Notes: generated from the sequence alone by a model not told the origin. 64,000 nucleotides of DNA from Plumapathes pennacea (GCA_964036295.1 OZ038462.1:3913501-3977500), one strand, 5' to 3'. Shown: positions 1 to 11,323, counted from the first letter of the stretch. Program-made: numbers and translations.

Positions 1-111
1 TAAACTTATGATATATGTCGCAAAAGAAACAGTGAAACTTTAAAAAGAAAAAAGAAAAAGAAAACTTAAAAAACCGAGTATTTAACCCGGCCCGATGACA
101 ACACACCGGTG

Positions 112-291
112 GGTCGGGGGAGAGCTGCCCGGCCCCCAAGCCAGATCGAGGAGCAACTCGTCAACACCCGCGAAACTTCCAGACCGAACGGGGAGAGATA
201 ATCCGGCCCCCAAGCCGTGGTGAATTATCCCTTGCCCAGAAGAGTGCGATAGTGGTGTCAGCCTAACTTGTTAGTAATATGTATCCAATCA
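112..291. repeat. GC-rich 180-bp repeat, copy 1
   Basis: This stretch matches 1144-1323 base for base except for a few substitutions and no length change. It is much more GC-rich than its flanks. The minus-strand reading frame that is open in the second copy is stopped here by a TAA near position 275, so it is not a conserved coding unit. The family is not recognised; it could be a dispersed element or part of a longer tandem unit of about 1,032 bp. Confidence 0.85.
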
Positions 292-1143
292 CCAATATAG
301 CCTCCGAGACACCAGGCCCTTCATCCATATGGGATGTACCTTTGTATCGTCGCTTCTTCTATTACGAATAATTGCAACGGCGGTTCATAATAACCATGCT
401 TTAGCTCCCTTCACATCCTATAATCATTTAATATCCGAGTTTTGCGTTCAGAGTTTATATTTAATGCCGCGTCAATAGCGGCTTGCAAGCTGTGATGTCA
501 GCGCATGCGCTACTGGGTTTTTGGGCTGATGGGCTGAAATTGTGTTTACTATTATATAAACGTTTCAAGCGAGTCTATTTTTGTGCCTAAAAGGAGTATT
601 TTCCGCAAAAGAAATGCACAGGCTGCCATAACTCTTTTATATTTTCTTTTTTTTTTTAATTGCCGCTATTGACAATTCTTTTTACCACAGCGCAGCAAGA
701 ATTTCTCTGCTAATATTAATCGGTTTGGCCTGAAATTCACTAAGAAGAATTGACAAGCATAGATCTGTGCATTGAGTTATGGATTTGATTAGAAAGTAAG
801 GATTTATGGTGATATAGCAAGAAAACAACGCAATTGGCTTGAAGCTCTTCTATTTAGATTGCGTTAACTGTTGCTCGATGATCTGCTCGTACGGTCGGTT
901 GTCTAAAATGTCGAAGATTGCACACAGACATTTTTGTCATAGCATTAGAGAGCCTTCTTCAATGTTTCATGCGATTCTGACATTAGGCCAAAACATAATG
1001 GGCAATTTCCGACAAATGAAAAAATCTATAGCTTTCTTCTTCTGAATGGCTGTTGTTGACAAATCATTTTACCACCACTTACAAAGATTTCTCTGCCAAT
1101 ATTCATCAGTTATGGATTGGATTATAAATTTATGATATATATC
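292..1143. other. AT-rich spacer between the two 180-bp repeats
   Basis: No gene was recognised. The stretch is AT-rich with short homopolymers. The sequence just before each 180-bp repeat is related (a motif like aaact/ttatgatatat), which suggests the repeat unit extends a little to the left. Short open frames here show no family resemblance. Confidence 0.5.
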
Positions 1144-1323
1144 GGTCGGGGGAGAGCTGCCCGGCCCCCAAGCCAGATCGAGGAGCAAGTCGCCAACACC
1201 CGCGAAACTTCCAGACCGAACGGGGAGAGATAATCCGGCCCCAAAGCCGTGGTGAATTATCCCTTGCCCAGAAGAGTGCGATAGTGGTGTTAGCCTTACT
1301 TGTTTGTAGTATGTATCCAATCA
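1144..1323. repeat. GC-rich 180-bp repeat, copy 2
   Basis: Second copy of the repeat at 112-291, in the same orientation and of the same length, starting about 1,032 bp downstream. The flanking sequence is AT-rich. Confidence 0.85.
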
Positions 1324-1627
1324 GCGTGTTTTCCCGTGTTTTCCCATTTATTCCTATTTATTCCCCTGTATTCCCACAGAAACTAATATTCCAAAATCGG
1401 CCTTTCAGTTTAAGTTACAATAATCGCCCATGCATGTTCATATGCCCCGATTTTTACTGAGCGCACATCATCCCAGACAATGGAAGCAAGCAGACGGCAT
1501 CACCAAGTTTGCTTTAGCCGTGCTTGCTCCTTCCAGGTGCGACCCCACTATAACCGAAGAGTTTCGCATGCAACTACGAATTTAAATGATATTTCTCGTG
1601 ATTGTACTTTCATCCCTGTTCGATGTT

Positions 1628-2926
1628 TTATTTCCTCTGAACGCCCAGCAAATCCTTCAATTTTTCAAGTGACGAAAAGAAGTTTTCCAACTTGTCTTCC
1701 CTCTCACGTCTCGACTCTCTTCTCTTCCGTACCTCTCCAGAAGTCTTGGTCTGCGGGTGTTTGCTTGAACTTCCATTCTCATTCAAGACTTCAGCTTTTT
1801 TAGCCTCTCCGTTATGTTCAGAAGTATTCATATCAACTCTCCTTTCAGGTGCGACCCCACTATAGGCGTCCTGTTCAACTTCTTCGATTCTCTTTCCAGA
1901 TCCTTCATCCAATTGAGACATGTGTAGACCAGTATGCTTTGCTGGCCGAGGAGCATGCTTTGCGCGTGGAGTCGCCCCATCCGCTGACCCAGTTGCTATT
2001 GCAATACCTTCTCGCACAAGCCCCAACTCGCTTGGACCGACCTTTTCAACAGCTTTCCTTGCGTAATCCGCAATTTCATTCAACTGAACATCTTTTCCTC
2101 CATGCACTAGCGACTTCACATTCTCCACAAAGCTCGCAGCGTCTTTAAGAACGGTTTTTGCTTCGCCTACAACTTTCTTGGCGTGCGTTACAATTTTTTC
2201 CATCTCATTTTTAACAACTGGGTTATGAAGTCGAAGACTCTTTAGCTTTTCAAGTGGCAGTAAAAGCCCACTGAACTTTTGCAGAGATAATCCAGATTTG
2301 TTTGCGGATCCGAGTCTCTTTGATTCATCTGTGATGTCTCGAGGTTTCCGTTGAGTATTTGGACTTTTAGCAATTTTTCTAACGCCCTGAGCTTCTTCCT
2401 TTGTCTTGCTATTTGGTCCCTCGTTTTGCGGGAAATTTAGCTCAGAACCACTTCCCAATGCTGATTCCCCAATTCCGGTGGATGATCCTTCTTTATCAAC
2501 GGAATTAGCCGCGTGTTTCTCACTTGTTGCGGGTCGAACAAAATTCATTTTCTTGGCGCCCGCATCATCGCTCACATCCTTAGGGAGTTTGAACTTCAGC
2601 TTATATCCGGGCCATTGGCCTTTGGTGCTGAACTTGGGGTGTTTCACTGACACTACCGCCAGCACTGGACTGTTCATAGAAGTCATCTCCGCATTGTCAT
2701 TGTCGACGAGCCAATCTTGCTTTGCTTTTCCCGCAGCCTTCACTTTTGCTTCGGGCAATTGGTAATGTAGATTTGTTCCAATGGCGCTCGCTTCGACATG
2801 GATCTCATAAGATTTCGCACCTCCTCGAAAACCATTTTTTTGCCCGTTTACGACGTAGGTTAGACAGAGTAGGACTGCCATCAACGTAGCGCAAAATCGC
2901 ACGTTTTTCTGGGAGCAACCCGCCAT
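1628..2926 (-). CDS. secreted lysine/serine-rich protein of unknown function (432 aa)
   Basis: This single open exon starts at a true ATG (2924-2926) and ends with TAA at 1628-1630. The first 28 residues form a good signal peptide: a short basic start, a hydrophobic core LMAVLLCLTYVV, and a small residue before the cut. After that the protein lacks cysteine, is rich in Lys, Ser, Ala and Glu, and is probably largely disordered. An amphipathic helical stretch lies at about residues 240-310. Two similar short motifs occur, LLPLEKLKSL in the middle and SLEKLKDLL at the C-terminus. Dibasic and RKRR-like sites near the end could be cleavage sites. No known family was recognised. It may be a coral-restricted extracellular or matrix protein. 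I am confident it is coding because of frame length and signal peptide, but not of its role. Confidence 0.7.
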   Translation of the reverse strand: MAGCSQKNVRFCATLMAVLLCLTYVVNGQKNGFRGGAKSYEIHVEASAIGTNLHYQLPEAKVKAAGKAKQDWLVDNDNAEMTSMNSPVLAVVSVKHPKFSTKGQWPGYKLKFKLPKDVSDDAGAKKMNFVRPATSEKHAANSVDKEGSSTGIGESALGSGSELNFPQNEGPNSKTKEEAQGVRKIAKSPNTQRKPRDITDESKRLGSANKSGLSLQKFSGLLLPLEKLKSLRLHNPVVKNEMEKIVTHAKKVVGEAKTVLKDAASFVENVKSLVHGGKDVQLNEIADYARKAVEKVGPSELGLVREGIAIATGSADGATPRAKHAPRPAKHTGLHMSQLDEGSGKRIEEVEQDAYSGVAPERRVDMNTSEHNGEAKKAEVLNENGSSSKHPQTKTSGEVRKRRESRREREDKLENFFSSLEKLKDLLGVQRK

Positions 2927-4084
2927 TATTTTTTTGTTATTTTATCGGCTCTACTATTGCCCCTTACTCTTCTTGTGTTTGTTCTTTGATTATCTCTCTC
3001 GTAAAAATTACCGTACCATGATTGATCTCCTGTAGAGCGGAAGAATTACCGAGACAATTGCGATTAACTCTCGAAATGACTTTATACTTCCGAGTAATTT
3101 TCAGTGTCCTACCGGTGCACGAACAAAAGGTAAGACGTCACAATCTGACAGGTATACGCCGGCAGGTGACATTGATCAGGTGGAATAAGCGTGTATATTC
3201 AGGGTTACATGGTTCCACTTGTCAGATCTGTGTGTTTTCTTATTGTAAACTGATGAGATCAGTGAGGGTAAACTAAGTTTCGCCCGCGCAAACGAACACA
3301 ATATGTTCGGCACAACATCACCCAACATTGTGCACTGGAATGCTTCATGCGGTTTGTAAAACGAGCAGCAATTGCGATGCATTTTCGCATTTTCCACTGT
3401 CTGTTTATTGGGCTCATAATTGCGAACTCCAACAACACTGTACGGTTTCGCAACCAAAGTTTTTGAGTAACACTGTTGGGCGATATGCTGCTTTCGTTTG
3501 CTCGGGCCTTTAGCCATGCGCGCTTGTTGGTACTGTGTTTGTGTCTGCCCTTAGTTCCGTTGAATTGGTCCATTAATCGTTCGTCGGCGCATGCGTGCTC
3601 CTGTGTGTGTATCCGTATGTGTCGACTAGTAATCATGAATTAGCTAATTCCGAGATGGTCTGTGTTAGATCATTAATTTTGCTAGAATACCTGCTCTGCG
3701 GGCTAAAATACATAACACTTTCAATGTCATGCATCTCTTTCCTAGTGTCCAAAAAAATCTTCAATCAGAAAAGCACAAACTTGACTGGTATGTGCAATAT
3801 ATGAATTTCATTTAACAGCGGTTCAGGAGTCGAAAGTGTTGGGTAAAACGGTTGCAAAAATATGAAACCAGCTCAACAATGAACACTACACTATTTAATG
3901 TATACTTCATTTGGTTCATTGGAAATATTAAAACACTGCTGTATAGAAGGTACTCATCAACAGCTTTCATTTGAGTGGTCACTGCACTTGAGTTAGGCCG
4001 GTTTCATTTAACAGTTCAGAAGTAAGTTTTCTTGGCAGAGTCAGTGTGCATTTGCCAGTGGAAGATGCTTCACAAGATATAAAC
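2927..4084. other. intergenic stretch, nothing recognised
   Basis: This is the spacer between two minus-strand coding regions. It presumably holds the promoter and 5' untranslated region of the secreted protein on its left and the 3' end of the next gene on its right. Several short open frames overlap each other on both strands and show no family resemblance. Confidence 0.4.
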
Positions 4085-5488
4085 CTAAAGGAAATAATTC
4101 AAATCATCAATGGAGTCTTCTGTGCTCGGTGTTCCAATTCCCTCGTCCTTGTCCAGTTCCCCCAGACTGCATGTCTCTGTTTCCTCTATATCCTCCAGCC
4201 CACTCTGCCTGCCAATCATAGACTGCGACCTCAACTGACGGGTCGGCGATGACCGAAACACTGGCGTCGAAGGGGTAGCGGGTGGGGCGAAGCATGGACA
4301 AGTGGCATAACTCCATCTCATAGGTGGAGGGGTGGGGGAAGACTTAAGGTAGTAAGTCTGAGTTCTTGAATCCGTCAGACGGCTGCCTATGGAGTAGAAG
4401 TGGTGTGTGCTTGTCAGCGGACTTTGCGAAGCGACAGTTATCAACCCTCGAGGGGCGTTTCGCACGTGAAACTGATTTCTCGTGTTTCCCGTTGTTGCCC
4501 TTCTCCCCGAGTCGAGCCCTGCGTATTTCCTTATGCAGCCAACTGGTTCTGCGTCCTTCTCCCACGTCCTAGACCTCAGCAGTGCCATTTCGCCAACAGT
4601 CGGCATTTCCCTGGCCTCGTTTGGATGAAACCCTTCGCGTGTTAACAAACGCTTCCAATCCAAACGCATTCTGGGATTGAAATTGAATTGTCTCCTCTCC
4701 ACAAGCGCCAATAGTCTCGAGTAAGTTGAACCGTTGTGCGTATCAACTCTGGAAATGTTCAAGGGTGGCAGTTGGTGATTTCCCGAGTCTCTTTGCTCTG
4801 GAAGGTTTAACACAATACTCGACACTTCTCCGTTTTCGACTCCATTGTTTTGTGAAGGGCCTGAGCATGTACCACCAGTTTTATTAACGGTGCTAGACTT
4901 TCGAACACAACGTCTTATACTTTTTCGTCTTTCGGTGATGAGTTGGGCATTTGTTGTCATTTTTTGATTCTCTGCAGTTTCTTGGTCTTTTTCATGTGAT
5001 TTATTTTGCTGAGGGTACGCTTGCCGACACTCACTCGTTGCCAGGGATCTCCTCGTTGTAAAGCTATTTCTCAGCAGCTTTCCCTGTGCAATGTGGGGTG
5101 TTTTTCCTTTAGTTGGAGTAATTTTCTGATTTCCTTGCGTGTTACACACTGGTAGAGTTCTCGACTCTATCTTTAGGGCTGGTTTGGTGGACTCTTTCAC
5201 GGCAATTCCTTTCGTCGTTTCACCAATTTTTGGAAACTGACTCCCGGCCAGTGGTCGGGACCATTTCCTGGATCCTATCTGCCCTCTTGGTGTGCTTGTG
5301 TGAAAAAGCTGGTTGGGCCTCTCAACGAGTTCTCTCTTCATTTCTACAGAAAAACTTGCGCGACTTCTTGATTCATCAGTTCTTCGTCTTTGCTTTGCCA
5401 CGACGCGGGTCGTGTGTGTAGCCCGTGCTTTCTTGACTATAGTTTCAAAACTGTTCGTACTGCCTCCCGTTACCTGCGTCACCGAATC
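4085..5488 (-). CDS. probable terminal coding exon of an unrecognised, disordered protein
   Basis: An open frame of about 465 codons ends in ...DLNYFL and a stop. The frame has no ATG at its left limit. The minus strand just upstream reads a pyrimidine-rich tract and CAG, so the exon probably starts at 5488 through a splice acceptor, with upstream exons not found. The alternative is initiation at the internal ATG at 5339-5341. The product is rich in Arg, Ser, Thr and Pro with many possible phosphorylation sites. It has an acidic C-terminus (motifs such as DIEETETCSLGELDKDEGIG) and almost no predicted globular core. A short conserved-looking basic region with MRLDWKRLL lies near the middle. 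No family was recognised. The long open frame in a 40% GC region supports coding. Confidence 0.5.
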   Translation of the reverse strand, partial: DSVTQVTGGSTNSFETIVKKARATHTTRVVAKQRRRTDESRSRASFSVEMKRELVERPNQLFHTSTPRGQIGSRKWSRPLAGSQFPKIGETTKGIAVKESTKPALKIESRTLPVCNTQGNQKITPTKGKTPHIAQGKLLRNSFTTRRSLATSECRQAYPQQNKSHEKDQETAENQKMTTNAQLITERRKSIRRCVRKSSTVNKTGGTCSGPSQNNGVENGEVSSIVLNLPEQRDSGNHQLPPLNISRVDTHNGSTYSRLLALVERRQFNFNPRMRLDWKRLLTREGFHPNEAREMPTVGEMALLRSRTWEKDAEPVGCIRKYAGLDSGRRATTGNTRNQFHVRNAPRGLITVASQSPLTSTHHFYSIGSRLTDSRTQTYYLKSSPTPPPMRWSYATCPCFAPPATPSTPVFRSSPTRQLRSQSMIGRQSGLEDIEETETCSLGELDKDEGIGTPSTEDSIDDLNYFL

Positions 5489-7003
5489 CTGAAGGAAGAT
5501 TCAGGAAAGTTCCATAGTGTTAAAATGTCAAATATTACCCTGAAAATTTACATGAACTGCATGCTTGTATTGAGTGTATACTTCCTCAGTCCATTTTGCT
5601 CAGCCAACGTTTTACACACGGACGGACGAGTTCCTGTTTGAAAACTATGCGTACTCGCCTCTCCCGTACACAACTAAAACGATCAAATTTGGTGGATTCG
5701 AAAACGCAGCCAAAAGTAGACCGTTTTCACTTCGTTTTTTTTTATGTTTTCACGTAAACAGCAAAAACGAGAGGTTAAAATGCATCCGTGTACTGAACAC
5801 AGCCTCAGTTTACGGCTACGGCTTCAGAGCGCTGTTATGTAGCCCGTTTTCTAAAATATTTTAAGCACTGCTTGACACAGAACATACGGAAAGACATGAA
5901 TAGAAGTGTGATATACTGTATATCCAAACGGACACTCGACAGACATGACTGAGCCATTACGGCCAAAAGCGATGAAAAGCAGCTTCACTGACAAAACGTG
6001 TGAAACTCTTCAGCAAAGCCTTCACTTCAGTCCTAATTGCCTCTGTCTGTCTGTCATTCTAGTCACGTTCGCCAAGCACCTGCTTTCGGCGTCGGGATGC
6101 CAAATGAACCTAATTAAGCCAAAGTCCATCCCTCTCTCCGGCTGTGTTATGCTTGTTTTACTAACTCAAAATCGAGCTGAGAAGCAATTGTCGATGATAA
6201 CGCGGTGGAGATTTGGTTTGTGAGTAAGAGTAACTGACAAAATTGAACAACATTTTTTCTTCACTGATGTCTGATTTTATACCTCTGTGTTGATTAGTTC
6301 TCGTCGGCTTCCGTAAGTTAGCGCTGTGGTATTCGAACCATCTTCTTTAGTACCAAGCCAAATAATATATATATTTTATCTTAGTGAGAAACAAGGTCAC
6401 TAGGGAGTCGTGTTATACTGGCCAGGTCTTTAAAAATGTGCATATCGTCCACCGTTTATAAGTACTTCGACAAGAAAGTAATCTCTTAATTAGTGAGTTT
6501 ACAAAACACAGCAGCCCACAGCATATTGTTAATGTGTTTCTGCTCTGTTGTATTAGTTTCGTGTCGATTACATACCTTGTTTCAATGCGCCGTGCCGCTA
6601 GTGTTGTGCAGATTCATCGAGAGTTTAACTCCCAAATTCAACGGAATTGCATCTCATCTTTCTGTTTCACTCGTTGCCAAGCTTTTTTTTTTATTGTAAA
6701 ATAACACGACGCTTTATTATTTTGCACTGATTAAAAAGATACCAGAGAGGTGCAATTACACTTAATTGATAACTTGGCCTGTGAGTGGTTGTAATTATCA
6801 AGCAGGATTTAATTAGACGAGCTCTAAATCCCAGTGGATTTCCTTAAGATGCCTTTAAATACATGATGCCATTATGGGTCTTAAACAATACAATAGAACG
6901 CTTTATTTGATGTTTCACGAACCCGTGCAAGTCGCTGGACGAGAGGGACTGAGTTAGAGCTAACTTAATTTGTCCCATAATACACTGCGGTCTCGCACTG
7001 GAA
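5489..7003. other. intergenic stretch upstream of ATP5PB
   Basis: No exon with convincing splice sites or family resemblance was found. It may contain the upstream exon(s) of the minus-strand frame at 4085-5488 and the distal promoter of ATP5PB. A short AT repeat lies at about 6365-6376. Confidence 0.35.
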
Positions 7004-7017
7004 AGCGGCCATCTTGG
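7004..7017 (-). promoter_or_regulatory. possible YY1 site in the ATP5PB promoter/5'UTR
   Basis: The plus strand reads AGCGGCCATCTTGG; its complement contains AAGATGGCCGC, close to the YY1 consensus AAGATGGCGGC. It lies about 35-45 bp before the ATP5PB start codon. YY1-type sites near the start are typical of nuclear genes for mitochondrial proteins in animals. Only the motif match is seen. Confidence 0.4.
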
Positions 7018-7049
7018 AAGTGGGGTAGATTTGTATTTTCTCTAGAGAA

Positions 7050-10000
7050 ATGATTTCTAGGTTGCGTCTGGCCGCTAGGCTCGGTGAGTAAAGCTGAACT
7101 AGTTGTATATTCTTGTATTTTAGTTCTATTAAACCAAGTTTTTGCCAGATTTGCCGGTTTGTGCCGACCAGACATCCACGTCACGTTGTCGTTTTCACTC
7201 ATCCATGATGAAATGCAGTTCACAGCAGAATGCACTATTGATGTGCTTGTCTGCACTTAATGGACATCAAAAGAAGACTTTTCTAACAATGTAGTATTAT
7301 ATAGGATATTTGGCTTTGCCGTTTACTTATGATACTTAGCTTTGAATAGTTGATCATAAGGTTATTCTGCATTTTTCCAGGTGGAAGTAGTGCACAAATT
7401 CTTCGACATGCAAGGCCAAGGTCTGTTACAATGCCACAGCACTGTAAAATCTGCATGCAAACTCACCAGCTCATGTTACCCCCTCCCCCACTTCACATTG
7501 ATCACCCCACCCCATCCCTCTTCTTCACAATTTTGTAAGTTATTTCATAACAGCTATTTCTTGTTCATACAATATTTCATTATTCATACAATAATATATG
7601 GTACATTACAACTTCATCATCACATGTTATGTAACTACAGTATGTGTATTCCTCACCCTAGCATTCCAGCAACTACCAGGCTGATGTGCCAGACACCACA
7701 GAAACAAGGTAAGCAAACTGTCCCTTTTTCTTGTGAATAGAAGTACTGTAGTCCACTGTCAACTTCAGTTTTCTTCTTCAGTATAAGATATATAAATATA
7801 CAAATATGTATAAGAACTTGGTTTTTGATAGCTTGCTCAGATGATAGTATTCTTTCAAACTGCTTACCAGCATGTGTTGTATACAGTTGAAGCTCCCATA
7901 AGCGGACACCCTTAAGAAGCATAAGAAGTGTCTATGACAGGAGCTGGCTGTTTACGAGAATGATTCTTGTAAGCAGTCAGAGGCCTGGGTTAGGTGGAAG
8001 CTTATGGGAGCTTAAGACATGCAACACTTCACTTAAGTCTGTCAAGCCTTACTTACAATACTTTTAGAATAAAATCATTGTGGCAAAATAGTAGTCTACA
8101 GTGGTAGAAGTTGACTGATTGCAATGGAGTCATTTATATGAGATTGTTCTGTCGCGTGGTCACTTATGGGAGCAGCTTAAAAACAAAAGAGAAAGCCATA
8201 TCTTACCCTCCAAGGTTTCAACAGCCCCTTACCGAACTGTATAAGATAACACATAGTTTGACTGAGAGTTCAAACAGATTTCGTAAAGGCTGTCTGCTTA
8301 TGAGTAGGACCACTGAGGGACTGTATTATTTTGTGTCCTTACCTTTACAGATGAGGAACCAGAATTTGGACAGTTTTTCCGAGATGTTCATGGTTTGGTG
8401 AAGGCAAAGACAGGTGAAACAGGTAAGGCCAGAAAAATAATGCAACTAATCTGTTGCTTGCTATGTGTAAGACAAACCGTAATCAGAAAGCTGGACAACT
8501 GTTGGGTTGAATATTCAAACCCCACAGGTCACATCCAGTGAGTTGTACTACAACCAACATAATGTATACATATATAATTCAAACTCATATTACAGTCATG
8601 TTTGGATTTACAGTAGGATTACATTTTACTTAATTTTTTTTTGTTGATGCAGGGCCAAAACTTTTCCTTGGAGGGCTTGCAGCATACGTGTTATCAAAAG
8701 AAATACTCATAATTAACGAGGAGGTGAGATCTCATTGTTGTTATTTTGCTCACAGAGACACGAGAAAGAATCTGTGTTAACATCTTAATTCCTTGTGATG
8801 TGTGAAAATGAATGTACTAGTTTCTGACTCACACAGTATAAAGTCATACATTTATAAACTCATAAACATGCATTGTAAAATCAGCCTGTGAGATACTGTG
8901 GTTTATTACATAAACTCTGGTGTGATATAGATATTTCCGCCACTGAGAAATTTTCATATCTGAACACACATAAGGATATGATACATTTTACGTGTGTTAT
9001 CAGCCAAGCAGTGATCTTGCATGTTTTTGCATTTTCTTAGTGGTGGAAATCTCTGTCATCACATCGGAGTTTATGAAATAAACAGAATAATACACAGATG
9101 CTTGGAGATATGAAATTTATCTTCTCGTGTTCATCTCGATATCTCACTCATTCGCTTCACTCACTCATAGTCGTGAGATATCGAGATGAACACTCGAAGA
9201 TAAATTTTATATCTCCACGCGCCCATGTATTATTCTCTATTTAACATGGATGCCTTGTACTTATTGACAGACTGTCCTTGCGCTAGTGGTGGGTGGTACA
9301 GTTGTTGGAATTATGAAGTATGTGGGACACCAAGTGGCAGACTTGCTTGATGGGTACTCACAGGTAACAAGACACAGATGATTTTAGTCCAGTTTTAAGT
9401 ACAAATTAGGAGCAAAGGATTCCACTCAAGACATCCTAGGTTGGGATTTGTGGTCTATTTTTGTCAGAAAGATGCCAGTACAAATGCTGCAATTTTTTTG
9501 GCTTGAAAGTTTGCTATGTAAACTATTATCAATACATTTTCAAAGCTGCTGTATGCATTGACTCTCTGCATGGAAGTATGGCAAAGAAACTGGTCACTCC
9601 ACTATTTTTTTATACAAAACATTCTTGACATACAGAAGCTGTTTTGCAGACTTTCTGCATTATAGGAGTGTTATATAGTTTGTTTGTATTTTTTCCCCCA
9701 CAGAATATTCTTGATACGTTTAATGAAGGACGGCAGAAGTCTGTAGAGAGCATAGAGCTGGCTATAGAGAACGAGAAGCAAGTGGAGGAGATGTTGACAT
9801 GTCGGAAGGATATTGTTGAGATCATGAAGGTGAGAGGACACAATAATAATCATGTAAACTAAATCTTGTCTATGTCTGTGCCTTTCATTTTCCGTATTGA
9901 AGTTGATCACACAAAAGATTTAATGGGTTACAAACCAGTGCTCGACATTAATGGTTGCCCGCTATGCCTGGGGCAACCAAAAATTTTGATTGGGCAGGTA

Positions 10001-10914
10001 AATTCAGGGCTGGGCAACCAGAAATGAAGAAATGTCAATCTGCAGTCTGAAGGGCAACCAACCTAAAACCTTAATGTCAAGCACTGCAAATGCCTACTTA
10101 TATGTGGCTTGGCTTCATGCTGATCAGACTATCCAATATTATATTTCTTATTGCACAACTGTAAATATTTTTGGGGGTAACTGGGTTGAAGGGCTAATTT
10201 TTTCTCCATCTGCGACTACAGGAGAACAATGCTATGTCCCTGGAGCTGGAATACAGAAACCGCTTACATGAAGTAGTGAGGGAGGTGAAGAGGCGACTGG
10301 TAAGCACTAAATAAGCATCAGAAAAACACACAGGAACTGAGTTCAAAGAGATAGATTTGTAATAGTAGTTTTGTGATTTTTAGGATTGGAAAGGAAATTA
10401 CAGACTTACAAGCAGAAAAACAGTAGTTACAGTAAGCATAAAAAATGTTTGCCAGTTGGTGTTGACAGAAATTCCATAATATACAGGACTATCAAGCAGA
10501 GGTGGAAGCTTTTCAGAAACGAGTGGAACAAGAGCACATTGTGGACTGGGTGGAAAGAGAAGTTGTCAAGAGCATAACAGCACAGCAGGTATAAAACAGC
10601 ATCTGTACTGTGTACAATATTATATAGAAATCACTTGCATTTTGTGTAGTGTTCAATTTAGTTGAATGGTAAAAATGGGTGTACAATGCAGTTTCTGTAT
10701 TTATTTTGCTTCATTCTTGGTCAAACTTTAAGCTGATTTCTTCAGTATCTCACAGTTCCATGCCTCTTCACCCAGCTCAATCCTCATTCACGCATAATAT
10801 TCTCTGAAACTGCATTGGTCCAGGAGGCAGTTCTTGACTGTTTGATTATTCTGTGATTTTCAGGAAAAAGACAGTTTGGACCAGTGCATTAAGGATTTGA
10901 AGGCCATGGCTTGA
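7050..10914 (+). CDS. ATP5PB: mitochondrial ATP synthase F0 subunit b (complete, 10 coding exons)
   Basis: Subunit b forms the peripheral stalk of mitochondrial F1F0 ATP synthase, anchoring F1 to the inner-membrane part. Coding exons: 7050-7083, 7381-7420, 7662-7708, 8351-8422, 8653-8723, 9271-9363, 9704-9829, 10222-10299, 10487-10588, 10864-10914. They sum to 714 bp (237 aa) in one frame, close to family size. The start MISRLRLAARLG, continued by an Arg-rich, acid-poor stretch, is a good mitochondrial targeting peptide. Then come DEEPEFGQFFRDVHGLVKAK, a membrane hairpin (GPKLFLGGLAAYVLSKEI and TVLALVVGGTVVGIMKY) and a long charged coiled helix ending in LKAMA. All introns are GT-AG. The upstream YY1-like site fits a housekeeping mitochondrial gene. 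The first exon was chosen because its donor (GTGAGTAAA) and phase join exactly to exon 2. A polyadenylation signal follows at 11019. The last two exons are duplicated at 23.5-23.8 kb. Confidence 0.93.
7884..8310. repeat. pieces of a dispersed 'agctccc-taagcgga' repeat in ATP5PB introns
   Basis: Phrases such as gttgaagctcccataagcgg (about 7886) and a segment with tagtttgactgagagttcaa (about 8250) recur, diverged, at 38028-38310 in HELQ. The region overlaps intron 3 of ATP5PB (7709-8350). It looks like a degraded dispersed element. No coding potential was seen. Confidence 0.5.
8901..9083. mobile_element. small foldback (MITE-like) element in ATP5PB intron 5
   Basis: The left arm (gtttattacataaactc ... 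ccgccactgagaaa) is the imperfect reverse complement of the right arm (ttcttagtggtggaaat ... gagtttatgaaataaac). The arms are about 50 bp each. There is no coding capacity. It directly abuts a second foldback. Confidence 0.65.
9087..9235. mobile_element. second, adjacent foldback element in ATP5PB intron 5
   Basis: Arms of about 55-60 bp pair across a short loop near 9163: gagatatgaaatttatcttc ... atctcgatatctcac against gtgagatatcgagatgaac ... aagataaattttatatctcc, with outer ends aataataca/tgtattatt. It is probably a MITE or the two halves of one. Confidence 0.7.
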
Positions 10915-11018
10915 GTGAATGTTTAGTTGCTGTTACAGCATTCTCTTGTTCCTGCTTTGCTTCCAGCCACTCTATTTGTGCTGTGATATGATTGTCATCA
11001 GGAAAATGAATGTACTGT

Positions 11019-11024
11019 AATAAA
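11019..11024 (+). terminator. polyadenylation signal of ATP5PB
   Basis: AATAAA lies about 105 bp after the ATP5PB stop codon. The same signal is preserved in the duplicated block at 23930-23935. Confidence 0.6.
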
Positions 11025-11323
11025 GGTGTTTTTATGGAAAATGGAAGTTACCGTAGTGCCCTTTTTGGATAAACTCTACTTTAGCTAACAGGCCACAAAA
11101 ATCAATGCAAATGGTACACTATTTTGCCATTAGGTACTTCAAAGTAGTGCATACCTTCATCCCAGCATTGCATCGGCAAGCCTTTCTAAAATGAGAACAT
11201 GATTTAACTGTAGCCAAATTGTTTGTGAATTTTAGGGGTTTCCATTATTTTGTTTGTGACAGGAAGCACAGTTAGCAAACTGATCCAAAACAAAAATACA
11301 AAATTAGCCTTTGTAACATTATT

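Noticed and set aside
9610-9910. Minus-strand frames over ATP5PB exon 7
   Set aside because: They are shadows of the coding exon, which is confirmed by the subunit b sequence on the plus strand.
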